Below, piece by piece: positions 5,980 through 14,800 of a stretch of DNA of 15,492 bases (positions within the stretch are counted from its first letter, which is position 1; every line of letters begins with the position of its first letter). The translations under genes were made by a program, and so were the position numbers. The notes under the pieces are model-generated. The model was not told the DNA's origin. It did no database searches and saw only the letters and a program-made list of their open reading frames with translations. The stretch is taken from assembly GCA_013816105.1 (NCBI GenBank), contig JACDEY010000003.1:1-15492 (forward strand). Reading direction: 5' to 3'. The DNA is from Actinomycetota bacterium (lineage in GTDB: Bacteria > Actinomycetota > UBA4738).

Positions 5980-8640
5980 GTGGCAGGCCAGTCGGGCACC
6001 GGCGCAGACGTCGAGCGCCGAAAGCGCATCTTCCTCCTCGACGGACACAGCCTTGCGTTTCGCGCGTTCTTCGCGCTGCCCATGTCGCTCGCCACGACGA
6101 GCGGCCAGATCACGAACGCCGTCTACGGCTTCACTTCCATGCTCATCAAGCTTCTCGGCGAGGAGAGGCCCGACCTCCTCGCCGTGCATTTCGACAAGGG
6201 AAGACCGACCATTCGCCTCGAGCAGTACGCCGACTACAAGGCCGGCCGGGCCGAGGCGCCCGCCGAGTTCCGCCAGCAGCTGGGCCTGATACGGGAGGTC
6301 CTGGAGACGCTCTCCATCCCCATCGTCGAGGTGGAAGGCCACGAGGCGGACGACGCGATCGCCACGCTCGCGCTCCGGGCGCTCGAGCGCGGCATGGACG
6401 CCGTCATAGTGACCGCGGACCGCGACTTCTTCCAGCTGGTCCGGCCCGGCATCTCCGTCCTTTTCAACCGCAGGGGCATCTCCGACATCGTCCGCTACGA
6501 CGTGGCGGCAGTGACCGAGCGGTTCGGGCTTCCTCCCGAGAAGTACCTGGACTACGTCGCCCTGAAGGGAGACGCGTCGGACAACATCCCCGGCGTGCCC
6601 GGGGTGGGGGAGAAGACGGCGAGCCGCCTCGTCCAGGAGTTCGGAAGCGTCGAGGAGCTGCTCGGGAGGACGGCCGAGATCAAGGGCCGGGTACGAGGCC
6701 CCATCGAGCTGGCCGGACAGGATCTCATCCGCAACAAGGAGCTCGCTCGCCTGGTGACCGACGTGGACCTGACGGTCGAGCCGGACGACTGCGCGATGGG
6801 ATCCTGGGACCCCGACGCGGTCCGCCGCCTGTTCAACTCGCTCGAGTTCCGATCCCTTCTCGAGCGCCTCGAGGAGCTGGAGCTGACGGCAAAGCCCGCC
6901 ATCGAGGCCGCGTCCCTCGACGTCCGCACGGGATCCGCAGCGGACCTCGAGAGCATCGTGGAGACGGGAGGGGGAGCCGCCGTTTATCCCATATTGGAGG
7001 ACGGGATCCGGGGGCTCGGCGTTTCGCCCGGTGGCGGGCAGGCGGTGTTCGTCCTCGCGGACCAGATCCCCGATTCGTTCCGTCGCTGGCTCGCCGATCC
7101 GGGGACGGCGAAGTGGGTGCACGGCGCGAAGGACTTCGAATCGGCGCTCCGGGCCGAGGGCGGGCGCCTCGGCGGGGTGGAGTTGGACACTCTGCTGGCG
7201 GCCTACCTCCTCGATCCCGCCGAAGCCACGTATCCGCTTGATGCCCTGTGCCGGCAGTATCTGGGGCTGGACGTCATCGGCGAGATGGTCGAAGAGGGAA
7301 CCGACCAGCTCTTCTCGGATCCGGCACCGCGAGTCGGGGGCTCGGCGGCCGCGATCGGGCTCCTGGCCCCGGTGATGCAGGAGCGGCTTTCCAGGGCGGG
7401 GCTCGGCGAGCTCCTCGTCGAGGTCGAGATGCCCTTGTCCGGAGTCCTGGCCCGGATGCAGACGGCCGGGGTCGCCCTCGACGTGGCGTACCTGCGGGAG
7501 ATGTCCGAAACCCTGGGGGGCCGCATGGCCGAGCTCGAGGCGCGGATCTACGAGCATGCGGGCGAGCGCTTCAACATCGGATCGCCGCCGCAACTCCGGG
7601 TGATCCTCTACGAGAAGCTGGGGCTCACCCCGTTCAAGAAGACCTCCAAGGGCGCACTCTCGACCGACGCGGACGTGCTCGAGAAGCTGCGGGACCGTCA
7701 CCCGATCGTCGAGGACCTCCTCACCTACCGGGAGCTCTCCAAGCTCAAGTCCACGTACCTCGATGCGCTCCCTCCGCTCATCAGCGCGCGGGACGGCCGG
7801 GTGCACACCACGTACAACCAGGTGGGGGCGTCCACCGGACGGCTCTCGAGCGTGAATCCCAACCTTCAGAACATCCCGGTCCGAGGCGAGCTCGGACGCC
7901 AGATCCGGCGGGCGTTCGTGGCCGGCGGGCCCGACCGGGTCCTGCTCGTGGCCGACTACTCACAGATCGAGCTGCGCGTGCTGGCCCACCTGTCCGGCGA
8001 CGAGGCGCTGGCCGAGGCGTTCGCCACGGACGCCGACATCCACGCCGCGACGGCGGGGAAGGTGTTCGGCCTGCCCGCGGACCAGGTCGACCCGGAGCTT
8101 CGCCGACGCGCGAAGGTGGTCAACTACGGCCTCGCGTACGGCATGAACGCCTACGGCCTCGCGAGCCGCATGGGGATCGCCCCCGACGAGGCGCAGGAGT
8201 TCATCGACGCGTACTTCGCCGGCTTTCCCAAGATCCGGGAGTTCCTCGACCGACAGGTCGGCCGCGCCACGGCCGAGGGGTTCACCGCGACGATTCTCGG
8301 AAGGAGGCGGTACCTGCCGGAGCTCGGCTCGCCGAACCCGCGGGTCAGGGACATGGGACGCCGGATGGCGCTGAACGCCCCGATCCAGGGCGGGGCGGCC
8401 GACATCCTGAAGCTCGCCATGATCCGGGTGGACCGCGAGCTCCAGGCGTCCGACCTGGACTGCGTCATGGTCCTGACGGTCCACGACGAGCTCGTCTTCG
8501 ACGTCGCCGAACCCCACCGGGAGGACGCCGGGAAGCTCGTGAAGGAAGCGATGGAGTCGGCGTACCCCCTCACGGTGACCCTCCGGGCGGACCTCGGCTG
8601 GGGCTCGAACTGGGCGGAGGCCGCCCCCGCCGGCCACTGA
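5980..8640 (+). CDS. polA: DNA polymerase I
   Basis: This 886-aa protein has the full PolA layout. Residues ~15-290 are the 5' nuclease: LLDGHSLAFRAFFALP, VEGHEADDAIATLA, TADRDFFQL, and the helix-hairpin-helix region ALKGDASDNIPGVPGVGEKT. Residues ~305-480 are a degenerate 3'-5' exonuclease domain. It keeps a LDTLLAAYLLDP-like element but lacks the DxE of ExoI, so proofreading is probably absent, as in other actinobacterial PolA proteins. Residues ~490-886 are the polymerase: motif A VADYSQIELR (Asp659), motif B RRRAKVVNYGLAYGM (Lys712, Tyr716), and motif C VHDELVFD (Asp836). A Tyr at the position of E. coli Phe762 is known to reduce discrimination against dideoxynucleotides. The enzyme fills repair gaps and removes RNA primers. 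The GTG start follows a TAGAAT box by 7 nt. rpsA follows under its own promoter. Confidence 0.97.
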   Translation: MAGQSGTGADVERRKRIFLLDGHSLAFRAFFALPMSLATTSGQITNAVYGFTSMLIKLLGEERPDLLAVHFDKGRPTIRLEQYADYKAGRAEAPAEFRQQLGLIREVLETLSIPIVEVEGHEADDAIATLALRALERGMDAVIVTADRDFFQLVRPGISVLFNRRGISDIVRYDVAAVTERFGLPPEKYLDYVALKGDASDNIPGVPGVGEKTASRLVQEFGSVEELLGRTAEIKGRVRGPIELAGQDLIRNKELARLVTDVDLTVEPDDCAMGSWDPDAVRRLFNSLEFRSLLERLEELELTAKPAIEAASLDVRTGSAADLESIVETGGGAAVYPILEDGIRGLGVSPGGGQAVFVLADQIPDSFRRWLADPGTAKWVHGAKDFESALRAEGGRLGGVELDTLLAAYLLDPAEATYPLDALCRQYLGLDVIGEMVEEGTDQLFSDPAPRVGGSAAAIGLLAPVMQERLSRAGLGELLVEVEMPLSGVLARMQTAGVALDVAYLREMSETLGGRMAELEARIYEHAGERFNIGSPPQLRVILYEKLGLTPFKKTSKGALSTDADVLEKLRDRHPIVEDLLTYRELSKLKSTYLDALPPLISARDGRVHTTYNQVGASTGRLSSVNPNLQNIPVRGELGRQIRRAFVAGGPDRVLLVADYSQIELRVLAHLSGDEALAEAFATDADIHAATAGKVFGLPADQVDPELRRRAKVVNYGLAYGMNAYGLASRMGIAPDEAQEFIDAYFAGFPKIREFLDRQVGRATAEGFTATILGRRRYLPELGSPNPRVRDMGRRMALNAPIQGGAADILKLAMIRVDRELQASDLDCVMVLTVHDELVFDVAEPHREDAGKLVKEAMESAYPLTVTLRADLGWGSNWAEAAPAGH

Positions 8641-8672
8641 GCTCATGGAGGGACCTACCCGCTCTCGCTTGA

Positions 8673-8701
8673 TTGACGCGCTCGGGGCACGGCTCTAGAC
8701 T
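8673..8701 (+). promoter_or_regulatory. Strong sigma70-type promoter of rpsA
   Basis: TTGACG (8673-8678), a 17-nt spacer and TAGACT (8696-8701) form a near-consensus promoter just after polA. Transcription would begin near 8708, giving a leader of about 97 nt. This rules out the upstream in-frame TTG at 8673 as an rpsA start, because it lies within the -35 box. Confidence 0.7.
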
Positions 8702-8804
8702 CGCCCGCGCGCCGGCGGCGCACCATCTCGCACGAGTTCCCGCCTCCATCTACCTCGGTGGTCGGATCGCGCGGCGAAACGGTTCTCCGACCGGCCGAGA
8801 GGAG

Positions 8805-10214
8805 ATGATCGGCATAGAAAGCGAGACCATATCGGAGCCTGAGGTTCAGGACGACCTCACTCCCGAAGAGCTCATCAAGGCCATCGAGGAGAGCGTCAAG
8901 GACTTCCGGGATGGCGAACTCGTCTCCGGCGTCGTGGTGAAGATCGACCGCGACGAGGTGCTGCTGGACATCGGCTACAAGTCCGAGGGCGTGATCCCCG
9001 CCAAGGAGCTTTCGATCCGCCAGGATCTCGATCCATCGGAAGTCGTCAAGGTCGGTGACCAAGTCGAGGCCCTCGTGCTCCAGAAGGAGGACAAGGAGGG
9101 CCGTCTGATCCTCTCCAAGAAGCGCGCGCAATACGAGCGCTCGTGGATCCGCATAGAGAAGACCATGCGGGACGGAGAGACGATAACGGGCCCCGTGATC
9201 GAGGTCGTCAAGGGCGGCCTGATCCTCGACATCGGCCTGCGAGGGTTCCTGCCGGCCTCCCTCGTCGAGCTGCGCCGGGTGCGCGACCTGCACCCCTACG
9301 TAGGCCAGCAGCTCGAGTGCAAGATCATCGAACTCGATCGAAACCGGAACAACGTCGTGCTGTCGCGCCGCGCCTTCCTGGAGGAATCCCAGAGCGAGGG
9401 CCGGAAGAAGTTCCTCGAGAGCCTGAAGAAGGGCGAGCGCCGTACCGGCCAGGTGAGCTCCATCGTCAACTTCGGCGCCTTCGTCGACGTCGGCGGGGGA
9501 GTGGACGGGCTCGTCCATGTGTCGGAGCTCTCATGGAAGCACGTGGATCATCCCGGCGAGGTTGTCGCGGTCGGCGAAGACGTCGAGGTCGAGATCCTCG
9601 ATGTGGACCTGGAGCGGGAGCGCGTGTCTCTGTCGCTGAAGGCCACGCAGGAAGATCCCTGGCGAGAGTTCGAGCGCATGTATCAAGCGGGCGAGGTGGT
9701 CGCCGGCCAGGTCACGAAGCTGGTGCCGTTCGGCGCGTTCGTGCGCGTTGGTGACGGCATCGAGGGCCTCGTGCACATCTCGGAGCTCGCGAACGAGCAT
9801 GTCGAGGCCCCCGAGCACGTCGTGCAGGTCGGGCAGCAGGTCCGAGTGAAGGTCGTCGACGTGGACGTATCGCGACGCCGGATCAGTCTGTCGATAAAGC
9901 GAGTGACCGACACGGAAACCGAGCTCCCGGAGATCGAGATCGAGGCCGAACCGGCGGAGGAGCTCAGCGCCTCAGTGGCGCCCGAGCCGTCGGCCGAGAC
10001 GCGGGAGGTTCTGGAGGATTCAGCGGCCAGGGCCGACGAGTCCGGCGACGAGGTCTTTCAGGCCACCATCGAGCCGGAGGCCGCGGCGCCCGAGGAAGCC
10101 GCCATGCACGTGGAGCCCGAGCCGACCCCGCCCTCCGAGGGCGGCGAGACGAGTGAGGACATCACGCTCGAGTCCATTCTGGAAGACCTGAAGCGCCGAG
10201 AAGGCCGAACGTAG
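8805..10214 (+). CDS. rpsA: 30S ribosomal protein S1
   Basis: This 469-aa protein has four S1 (OB-fold) RNA-binding domains at about residues 33-105, 120-190, 207-282 and 293-366. Domains 3 and 4 carry the typical FGAFVDVG...DGLVHVSELS and FGAFVRVG...EGLVHISELA segments. Four domains rather than six is the usual actinobacterial form. S1 binds mRNA at the ribosome and helps translation initiation. A Glu/Ala/Pro-rich acidic tail of ~100 residues follows domain 4. The tail ends in SEDITLESILEDLKRREGRT, a likely short helix that recalls the helical tails of other actinobacterial S1 proteins. The ATG at 8805 is the first ATG, GTG or TTG in frame after the promoter. GGAG directly abuts this ATG, so Shine-Dalgarno spacing is poor. 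coaE follows 15 bp downstream. Confidence 0.95.
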   Translation: MIGIESETISEPEVQDDLTPEELIKAIEESVKDFRDGELVSGVVVKIDRDEVLLDIGYKSEGVIPAKELSIRQDLDPSEVVKVGDQVEALVLQKEDKEGRLILSKKRAQYERSWIRIEKTMRDGETITGPVIEVVKGGLILDIGLRGFLPASLVELRRVRDLHPYVGQQLECKIIELDRNRNNVVLSRRAFLEESQSEGRKKFLESLKKGERRTGQVSSIVNFGAFVDVGGGVDGLVHVSELSWKHVDHPGEVVAVGEDVEVEILDVDLERERVSLSLKATQEDPWREFERMYQAGEVVAGQVTKLVPFGAFVRVGDGIEGLVHISELANEHVEAPEHVVQVGQQVRVKVVDVDVSRRRISLSIKRVTDTETELPEIEIEAEPAEELSASVAPEPSAETREVLEDSAARADESGDEVFQATIEPEAAAPEEAAMHVEPEPTPPSEGGETSEDITLESILEDLKRREGRT

Positions 10215-10229
10215 CAGGGGCCATTCACC

Positions 10230-10859
10230 ATGCTGCTCGTCGGACTGACCGGCGGGATCGGGGCCGGCAAGTCCACCGTCGCTCGCCTGCTGGAAGTGCA
10301 TGGGGCAGTCGTTGTGGACGCCGACGAACTGGCCCGGCGCGCTCTCGAGCCCGGCACCCCGGGCCACGAGGCCGTGGTCGCCGCCTTTGGACCGTCATCG
10401 CTCACGACCTCTGGGGAGATCGATCGCGATTGGCTCGCCGAACGCGTCTTTGGCCACGCAGACGCTCGCCGGCGGTTGGAGGGAATCGTGCACCCCGAGG
10501 TGGCCCGGCTCTTCGCCGAGGCCGTGCAGGCCCACCGGGCAACTGACCACGTCGTCGTCTACGTGGTTCCGTTGCTGGTTGAAGCCGGCCTGGAGGATGC
10601 CTTCGACGTGGTCGTGGCCGTCTGGGCGCCGGCGGATGTGCGTTTGGGCCGCCTCACCTCCGAGCGCGGACTCTCCGAGGAAGAGGTGCTGGCCCGCATG
10701 GCTGCCCAGGCCTCGGACGAGGATCGGACTCGGGTCGCCGACGTCGTCCTCTCGAACGCGGGCTCACCGGACGACCTGAGCGCACAGGTCGCGCGCCTTT
10801 GGGCCGACCTGCGCAACCGCGCCGCCGGCAACCGTCACTCGTCGGACGCGAAGGAGTAA
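10230..10859 (+). CDS. coaE: Dephospho-CoA kinase
   Basis: This 209-aa protein phosphorylates the 3'-hydroxyl of the ribose of dephospho-CoA, the last step of coenzyme A synthesis in the cytoplasm. The P-loop is GGIGAGKST (residues 8-16), followed by VVDADELAR with the conserved Asp30 and Asp32, IVHPEV, and VVYVVPLLVEAGLEDAFD in the substrate-binding region. The lid-like segment is RLTSERGLSEEEVLARMAAQ. The length fits single-domain CoaE; the C-terminal UPF0157-type extension of mycobacterial CoaE is absent. The ATG is preceded by AGGGG about 9 nt upstream. The gene starts 15 bp after rpsA and is probably co-transcribed with it, matching the polA-rpsA-coaE order of mycobacteria. Confidence 0.96.
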   Translation: MLLVGLTGGIGAGKSTVARLLEVHGAVVVDADELARRALEPGTPGHEAVVAAFGPSSLTTSGEIDRDWLAERVFGHADARRRLEGIVHPEVARLFAEAVQAHRATDHVVVYVVPLLVEAGLEDAFDVVVAVWAPADVRLGRLTSERGLSEEEVLARMAAQASDEDRTRVADVVLSNAGSPDDLSAQVARLWADLRNRAAGNRHSSDAKE

Positions 10860-10964
10860 ATGAGGAGGTTCGTCGGGGAACATTACAGCCGACATGACTG
10901 GGGACAGCATGGCCCACCGCGATACGCGAGACGGCCATGCGCACCGGTAATTCCCATGGAAACA

Positions 10965-11009
10965 GAAGCGGGTCGCGGCCCGGAATTAGGGTGGGCCAAG
11001 ACCCGCTTC
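10965..11009. terminator. Large bipartite hairpin between convergent genes
   Basis: GAAGCGGGTC (10965-10974) pairs perfectly with GACCCGCTTC (11000-11009). An inner stem GGCCC/GGGCC (10977-10981, 10993-10997) is separated from the outer one by a symmetric 2-nt internal loop, and an 11-nt loop caps it. It lies between coaE and the leftward repeat-protein gene, so it may terminate both. There is no T-tract. The rest of 10860-11077 shows no gene. Confidence 0.6.
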
Positions 11010-11077
11010 CTTGGCTGCTTAACCTACCTGTGTTACCGGGGAACTCCGCAGCCGTGGAACCCAGCCTCGAGACGGTG

Positions 11078-11491
11078 CTACCGATTGAGCGTCCGAGCGT
11101 CCATCACCCGCTCCATCAACGAGCTGGTTCTTCCATCGGGCCCCGGCTGGTTGAGCGCCCTGGTCTGAGCGATCCGCTCGGCGAACCGCCTACCGTCACC
11201 GCCACCATTCAGGACCGAAGGCGCGTTCAGCAGCCGCGCCTCGGCCACCCCCTTCGCGAACGAGAAGGCGCCCGTGCTCCGGAGGCCGCTCTCGTTCAGA
11301 GCCCGAGCGTCCCCGATCGCTCGCTCGAAAGTCACCACCGGCATCGTCCCCACCACCGGGCCTTCCACGGCCCACGGTCGGGTAAGCGCCAGCGCCAACG
11401 CGATGGCTCCGGCCAGAACCCCAGCGACGATCGCCGTACCGACCGCCCGCCGGCTCCTGCCGGCACCTTGGTGCGACACACTGATAGCCAT
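11078..11491 (-). CDS. Unrecognised membrane-anchored protein with four 12-residue repeats
   Basis: I do not recognise this 137-aa protein. It starts with a short basic segment (GRSRR), then one hydrophobic helix at about residues 16-37, so the N-terminus is probably inside and the rest outside the membrane. The outer part contains four copies of a 12-residue motif at residues 55-66, 78-89, 103-114 and 125-136: FERAIGDARALN, FAKGVAEARLLN, FAERIAQTRALN, LMERVMDARTLN. The pattern is [FL]xxx[IV]x[DEQ][AT]RxLN, spaced 22-25 residues apart, with Gly/Ser/Pro-rich linkers; the last copy ends one residue before the C-terminus. The ATG is well supported: GGAGGGGG ends 2 nt before it. The gene is divergent from the STAND ATPase gene and has a structured leader. 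Function is unknown. Confidence 0.75.
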   Translation of the reverse strand: MAISVSHQGAGRSRRAVGTAIVAGVLAGAIALALALTRPWAVEGPVVGTMPVVTFERAIGDARALNESGLRSTGAFSFAKGVAEARLLNAPSVLNGGGDGRRFAERIAQTRALNQPGPDGRTSSLMERVMDARTLNR

Positions 11492-11509
11492 GTCCCCCTC
11501 CTTACGCCT

Positions 11510-11564
11510 GGCCCTCCCAGCGAGGGCCTCCGATAGGGGGGCGTGAAAAGCGGGTTCACACCCG
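11510..11564 (-). promoter_or_regulatory. Structured mRNA leader of the repeat-protein gene
   Basis: On the minus-strand mRNA the leader has a CGGGU-GUGA-ACCCG hairpin (11564 to 11551) and a 7-bp hairpin GGCCCUC-GCUGG-GAGGGCC (11528 to 11510) just before the Shine-Dalgarno sequence. The GUGA loop of the first hairpin is complementary to UCAC a few nt downstream, so an H-type pseudoknot or an alternative GUGAA/UUCAC stem is possible. A C-run between the hairpins could pair with the G-rich Shine-Dalgarno sequence at 11493-11500. It matches no riboswitch class I can name. Confidence 0.4.
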
Positions 11565-11708
11565 TGAGCATCGACTGCACATCACCAAGAAAGTTCACTA
11601 GACAGGGCAGGATGAAGCGCCTCACCGTTTCAAGGATCGAGTGGCTCCTAACACGATCTGCTGCCTGCCTCTCTAGACACGCTCCGCGGGCTCGAGAAAG
11701 ATAGGTCC

Positions 11709-11864
11709 GTGAACCAAGCGCGACGCGACCCTTCGGATGTCCCCGGCCGCGTCTCTCGCCCCGAACCCAGGGGCGCCGGCGCCCTGGTAGGCCGCGAGGT
11801 CGAGTTCGACCAGCTTGTGACAGGCTTGGAGGACGCCCTTTCGGGGCGAGGCGACTCTTCCTGA
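11709..11864 (+). pseudogene. Frameshifted 5' end of the STAND ATPase gene
   Basis: From a GTG at 11709 this frame encodes ~51 residues ending ALVGREVEFDQLVTGLEDAL then SGRG, the typical N-terminal lead-in of STAND/AAA signalling ATPases. It then runs into TGA at 11862. The expected continuation (LFLIGGEPGIGKSRLAAEL, containing Walker A) is in another frame, starting at 11852-11857. The join needs one extra base near 11850-11853, for example a second C in GGC|GACTC. The simplest explanations are a 1-nt deletion in the organism or a sequencing or assembly error. Confidence 0.7.
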
Positions 11865-11896
11865 TCGGGGGGGAGCCCGGCATCGGCAAGAGCCGC

Positions 11897-14800
11897 TTGG
11901 CTGCCGAGCTGTCCACCGAGGCCGGAAGCAGGGGGGCCACGGTGCTCTGGGGGCGGTGCTGGGAGGCGGGCGGCGCCCCTGCGTACTGGCCATGGGTCCA
12001 GGCCTTGCGCTCCTACCTGAGGGACCGGGGGGAAGAGGCGGTCAGGCTCGAGATGGGCCGGGGAGCCTCTGACATCGCACAGATGCTGCCCGAGGTTCGG
12101 GACGTGATCCCCGGCCTTCCCGATCCTCCCTCCCTCGACCCGGAGGGCGCTCGGTTCCGGCTGTTCGAATCGACCTCCGGCTTCCTGAGGACCGCCTCGA
12201 TGAACCGGGCGCTGGTCCTGCTACTCGACGACCTGCACGCCGCCGACACGCCTTCTTTGCTCCTCCTCCAGTTCGTCGGCCGTGACCTCGCCGGCAGCCA
12301 CATGCTGATCGTCGGCACGTACCGGGACGTCGAGATCCACCCGGATCACCCGCTGAGCGAAACCCTGGCCGAGCTGGCGCGGGAAGAGGCGACCCGCCGC
12401 CTTCACCTCCGCGGCCTCGTGGAGCGGGATGTCGCCCTCTTCATCCAGACGACGACGGGGATCCAGCCACCGGCTTCAGTGGTCCGCGCCGTCTATCGGG
12501 AGACCGAAGGAAACCCCCTCTTCGTCGGCGAGATCGTGCGGCTTCTTGCCGCGGAAGGCCTGCTGGAGGAGTCCATCGACCCTGCATCCTGGCGGCTTGC
12601 CATCCCGCAAGGCATCCGGGAGGTCATCGGCCGCCGGGTCAGCCGGCTGTCGAAGGAGTGCGGCCGCACCCTCAGCCTCGCATCCGTGCTGGGGCGGGAG
12701 TTCGGCCTCGATCCGCTCGCGGCACTCTCGGGACTCGCGCCGGACGAGTTGACGGAGGTCCTCGACGAGGCAGCCACCGCGCGGGTGGTGGGCGAGGTGC
12801 CCGCCACCCCAGGCCGGCTTCGGTTCGCCCACTCGCTTATCCGGGAAACGCTCTACGACGAGCTCTCTCCCGCCCGCAGAGCCCGTCTGCATCTCCGGGC
12901 GGGCGAGGCCCTGGAAACGCTCTACGCGAAGAATCCTGATCCTCATCTGGCCGAGCTGGCCCACCATTTCTTCCAGGCCCTCCCGGGCGGGGACATGGAG
13001 AAGGCGATCCACCATGCACAGCGCGCTGGGGACCGCGCTGTGGCACTCCTGGCCTATGAGGAGGCGGCCCGGCTCTACGATATGGCCCTCCGGGCCTTGG
13101 AACTGACGGAGCGGCCTGCCGATGCCGCGCGGTGCGACCTGCTGCTGGCCGTCGGCGAGGCGTGGGCCCGGGCCGGGGACAAGCCAGCTGCGAAGCAGAA
13201 GCTTCTTGCGGCGGCCGCTCTGGCCAGAGAGCTCGACCTGCCGGAGCATCTCGCTCAGGCGGCGCTCGGCTACGGAGGGCGATTCGTGTTCTCGGCGGGG
13301 CGAGAGGACCGCCTCCTGGTCCGGCTCCTAGAGGAGGCGCTCACCGCGCTCGGAGAGGGCGACAGGCGCCTTCGCGTCCGTGTCTTAGCCCGGCTCGCGG
13401 GAGGGCCCCTTCGTGACGAAGTCGACCGGGGACGCCGGGAGGCCCTAAGCCGCGAGGCTGTGGAGATGGCCGAGCGGATCGAGGACCCGGAGACGTTGGC
13501 TTACGCGCATGCTGGATGGTTCGCTGCGAACTGGCCCGATGACCTGGAGGAGCGCATGGCTGCCGCAACCCGGGTCCTCGTGGCGGCGGAGGAAGCGAAC
13601 GACAAGGAACGTACCGCCGAGGGCCACTTCTATCGGATGCTGACGTCCCTGGAGCGCGGCGAAGCCCAGGCCGCGCAGACCGAGCTGCAAGCGCACGCTC
13701 GACTGGCCGAAGAGACCCGTCAGCCAGCGCACCTGTGGCTGGTGGCGACCATCGAGGCGATCTGGGCGTTGTTCGAGGGAAGGTTCTCGGAAGCGGAGCG
13801 GCTCATCCCGAAGGCCCTCGATCTGGGGCTACGTGCCGAGACCTTGACGGCGGTGGCCTCGTTCCGGATGCAGATCTTCTGGCTTCGACTCGAACAGCGA
13901 CGGCTTCACGAGGTCGAGGAGGAGCTCGATCGATCCATCCTCGAGCATGCCTCGTACCCGACGTGGCGATGCGTCATCCCATACTTCTTCTCCCATCTGG
14001 GGCGAGAGCCGGAAGCACGGCGGGGCTTCGAAGCGCTCGCTGCAAATGGGTTCACGGACCTTCCGAGGAACGAGGATTGGATATTCGCAATGAACCTTCT
14101 TTGCGAAGTGGCTGAGTCTCTGGGAGACGGCGAGCGGGCCCGCGTCCTCTACGACCTTCTTCTTCCCTACGCGGACCGCATCTCCGTCGTATGGCTGATG
14201 ATGGGTTCGGTATCACGAAGCCTGGGGATTCTCGCTTCGATGCTCGCCCGCTACCGGGAAGCGGAGCAGCACTTCCGGGAAGCTCTCGAAGCGAACCAGC
14301 GGATGAAGGCTTGGCCCTGGGTGGCCCACACCCAGCACGACCACGCCCGGATGTTGCTCGCCCGCGACGCGCCGGGCGATCGGGAGCGAGCCCTGGCGCT
14401 TCTCGGTTCTTGCATTGGCACGTGCCGAGACCTGGGGATGGTGGCTCTGGAGGGGAAGGTGAACTCCCTGTTGGAGGAGATGGGGCAGGTCCCGGTCGCC
14501 GCTAGCAGGCTCCCGGAGGCCGGTGCCTCACGTCCCAGCATCTTCCGGCGGGAGGGCGAGTACTGGTCGGTAGCCTTCGAAGGAGATGCCTTTCGCCTGA
14601 AGGACTCCAGGGGCCTGCGCTACCTGGCTCGACTGCTCGAGGCACCCGGCCGGCAGCTCCACGTCTTGGAGCTGGTGGCGGCAGAGGAGAGGCCGGGGGC
14701 GGACGGTGGGAGGGGGGAAAGGAGCCAGGCCCGTGGGGTGGAGGAGGAAGGCCTGGGGCCGAGCGGCCTGGGGGATGCGGGGGAGATCCTGGACGAGCAG

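Noticed and set aside
5236..7806. Very long open frame (856 codons) antisense to polA and the regulator gene
   Set aside because: It mirrors the polA codons, has low-complexity Arg/Gly/Pro/Asp-rich composition and no family similarity. Long antisense frames are expected at high GC.
7248..8672. 474-codon frame on the plus strand inside polA
   Set aside because: It is an out-of-frame shadow of the polymerase domain, rich in Arg, Gly and Pro, while the polA frame carries all catalytic motifs.
8673..8804. Earlier rpsA start at TTG 8673
   Set aside because: This TTG is part of the -35 box of the rpsA promoter, so it would not be in the main mRNA, and the added residues are not S1-like.
10860..11168. 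102-codon frame starting right after the coaE stop
   Set aside because: It crosses the large hairpin at 10965-11009 and runs antisense into the repeat-protein gene. Its composition shows no protein-like pattern.
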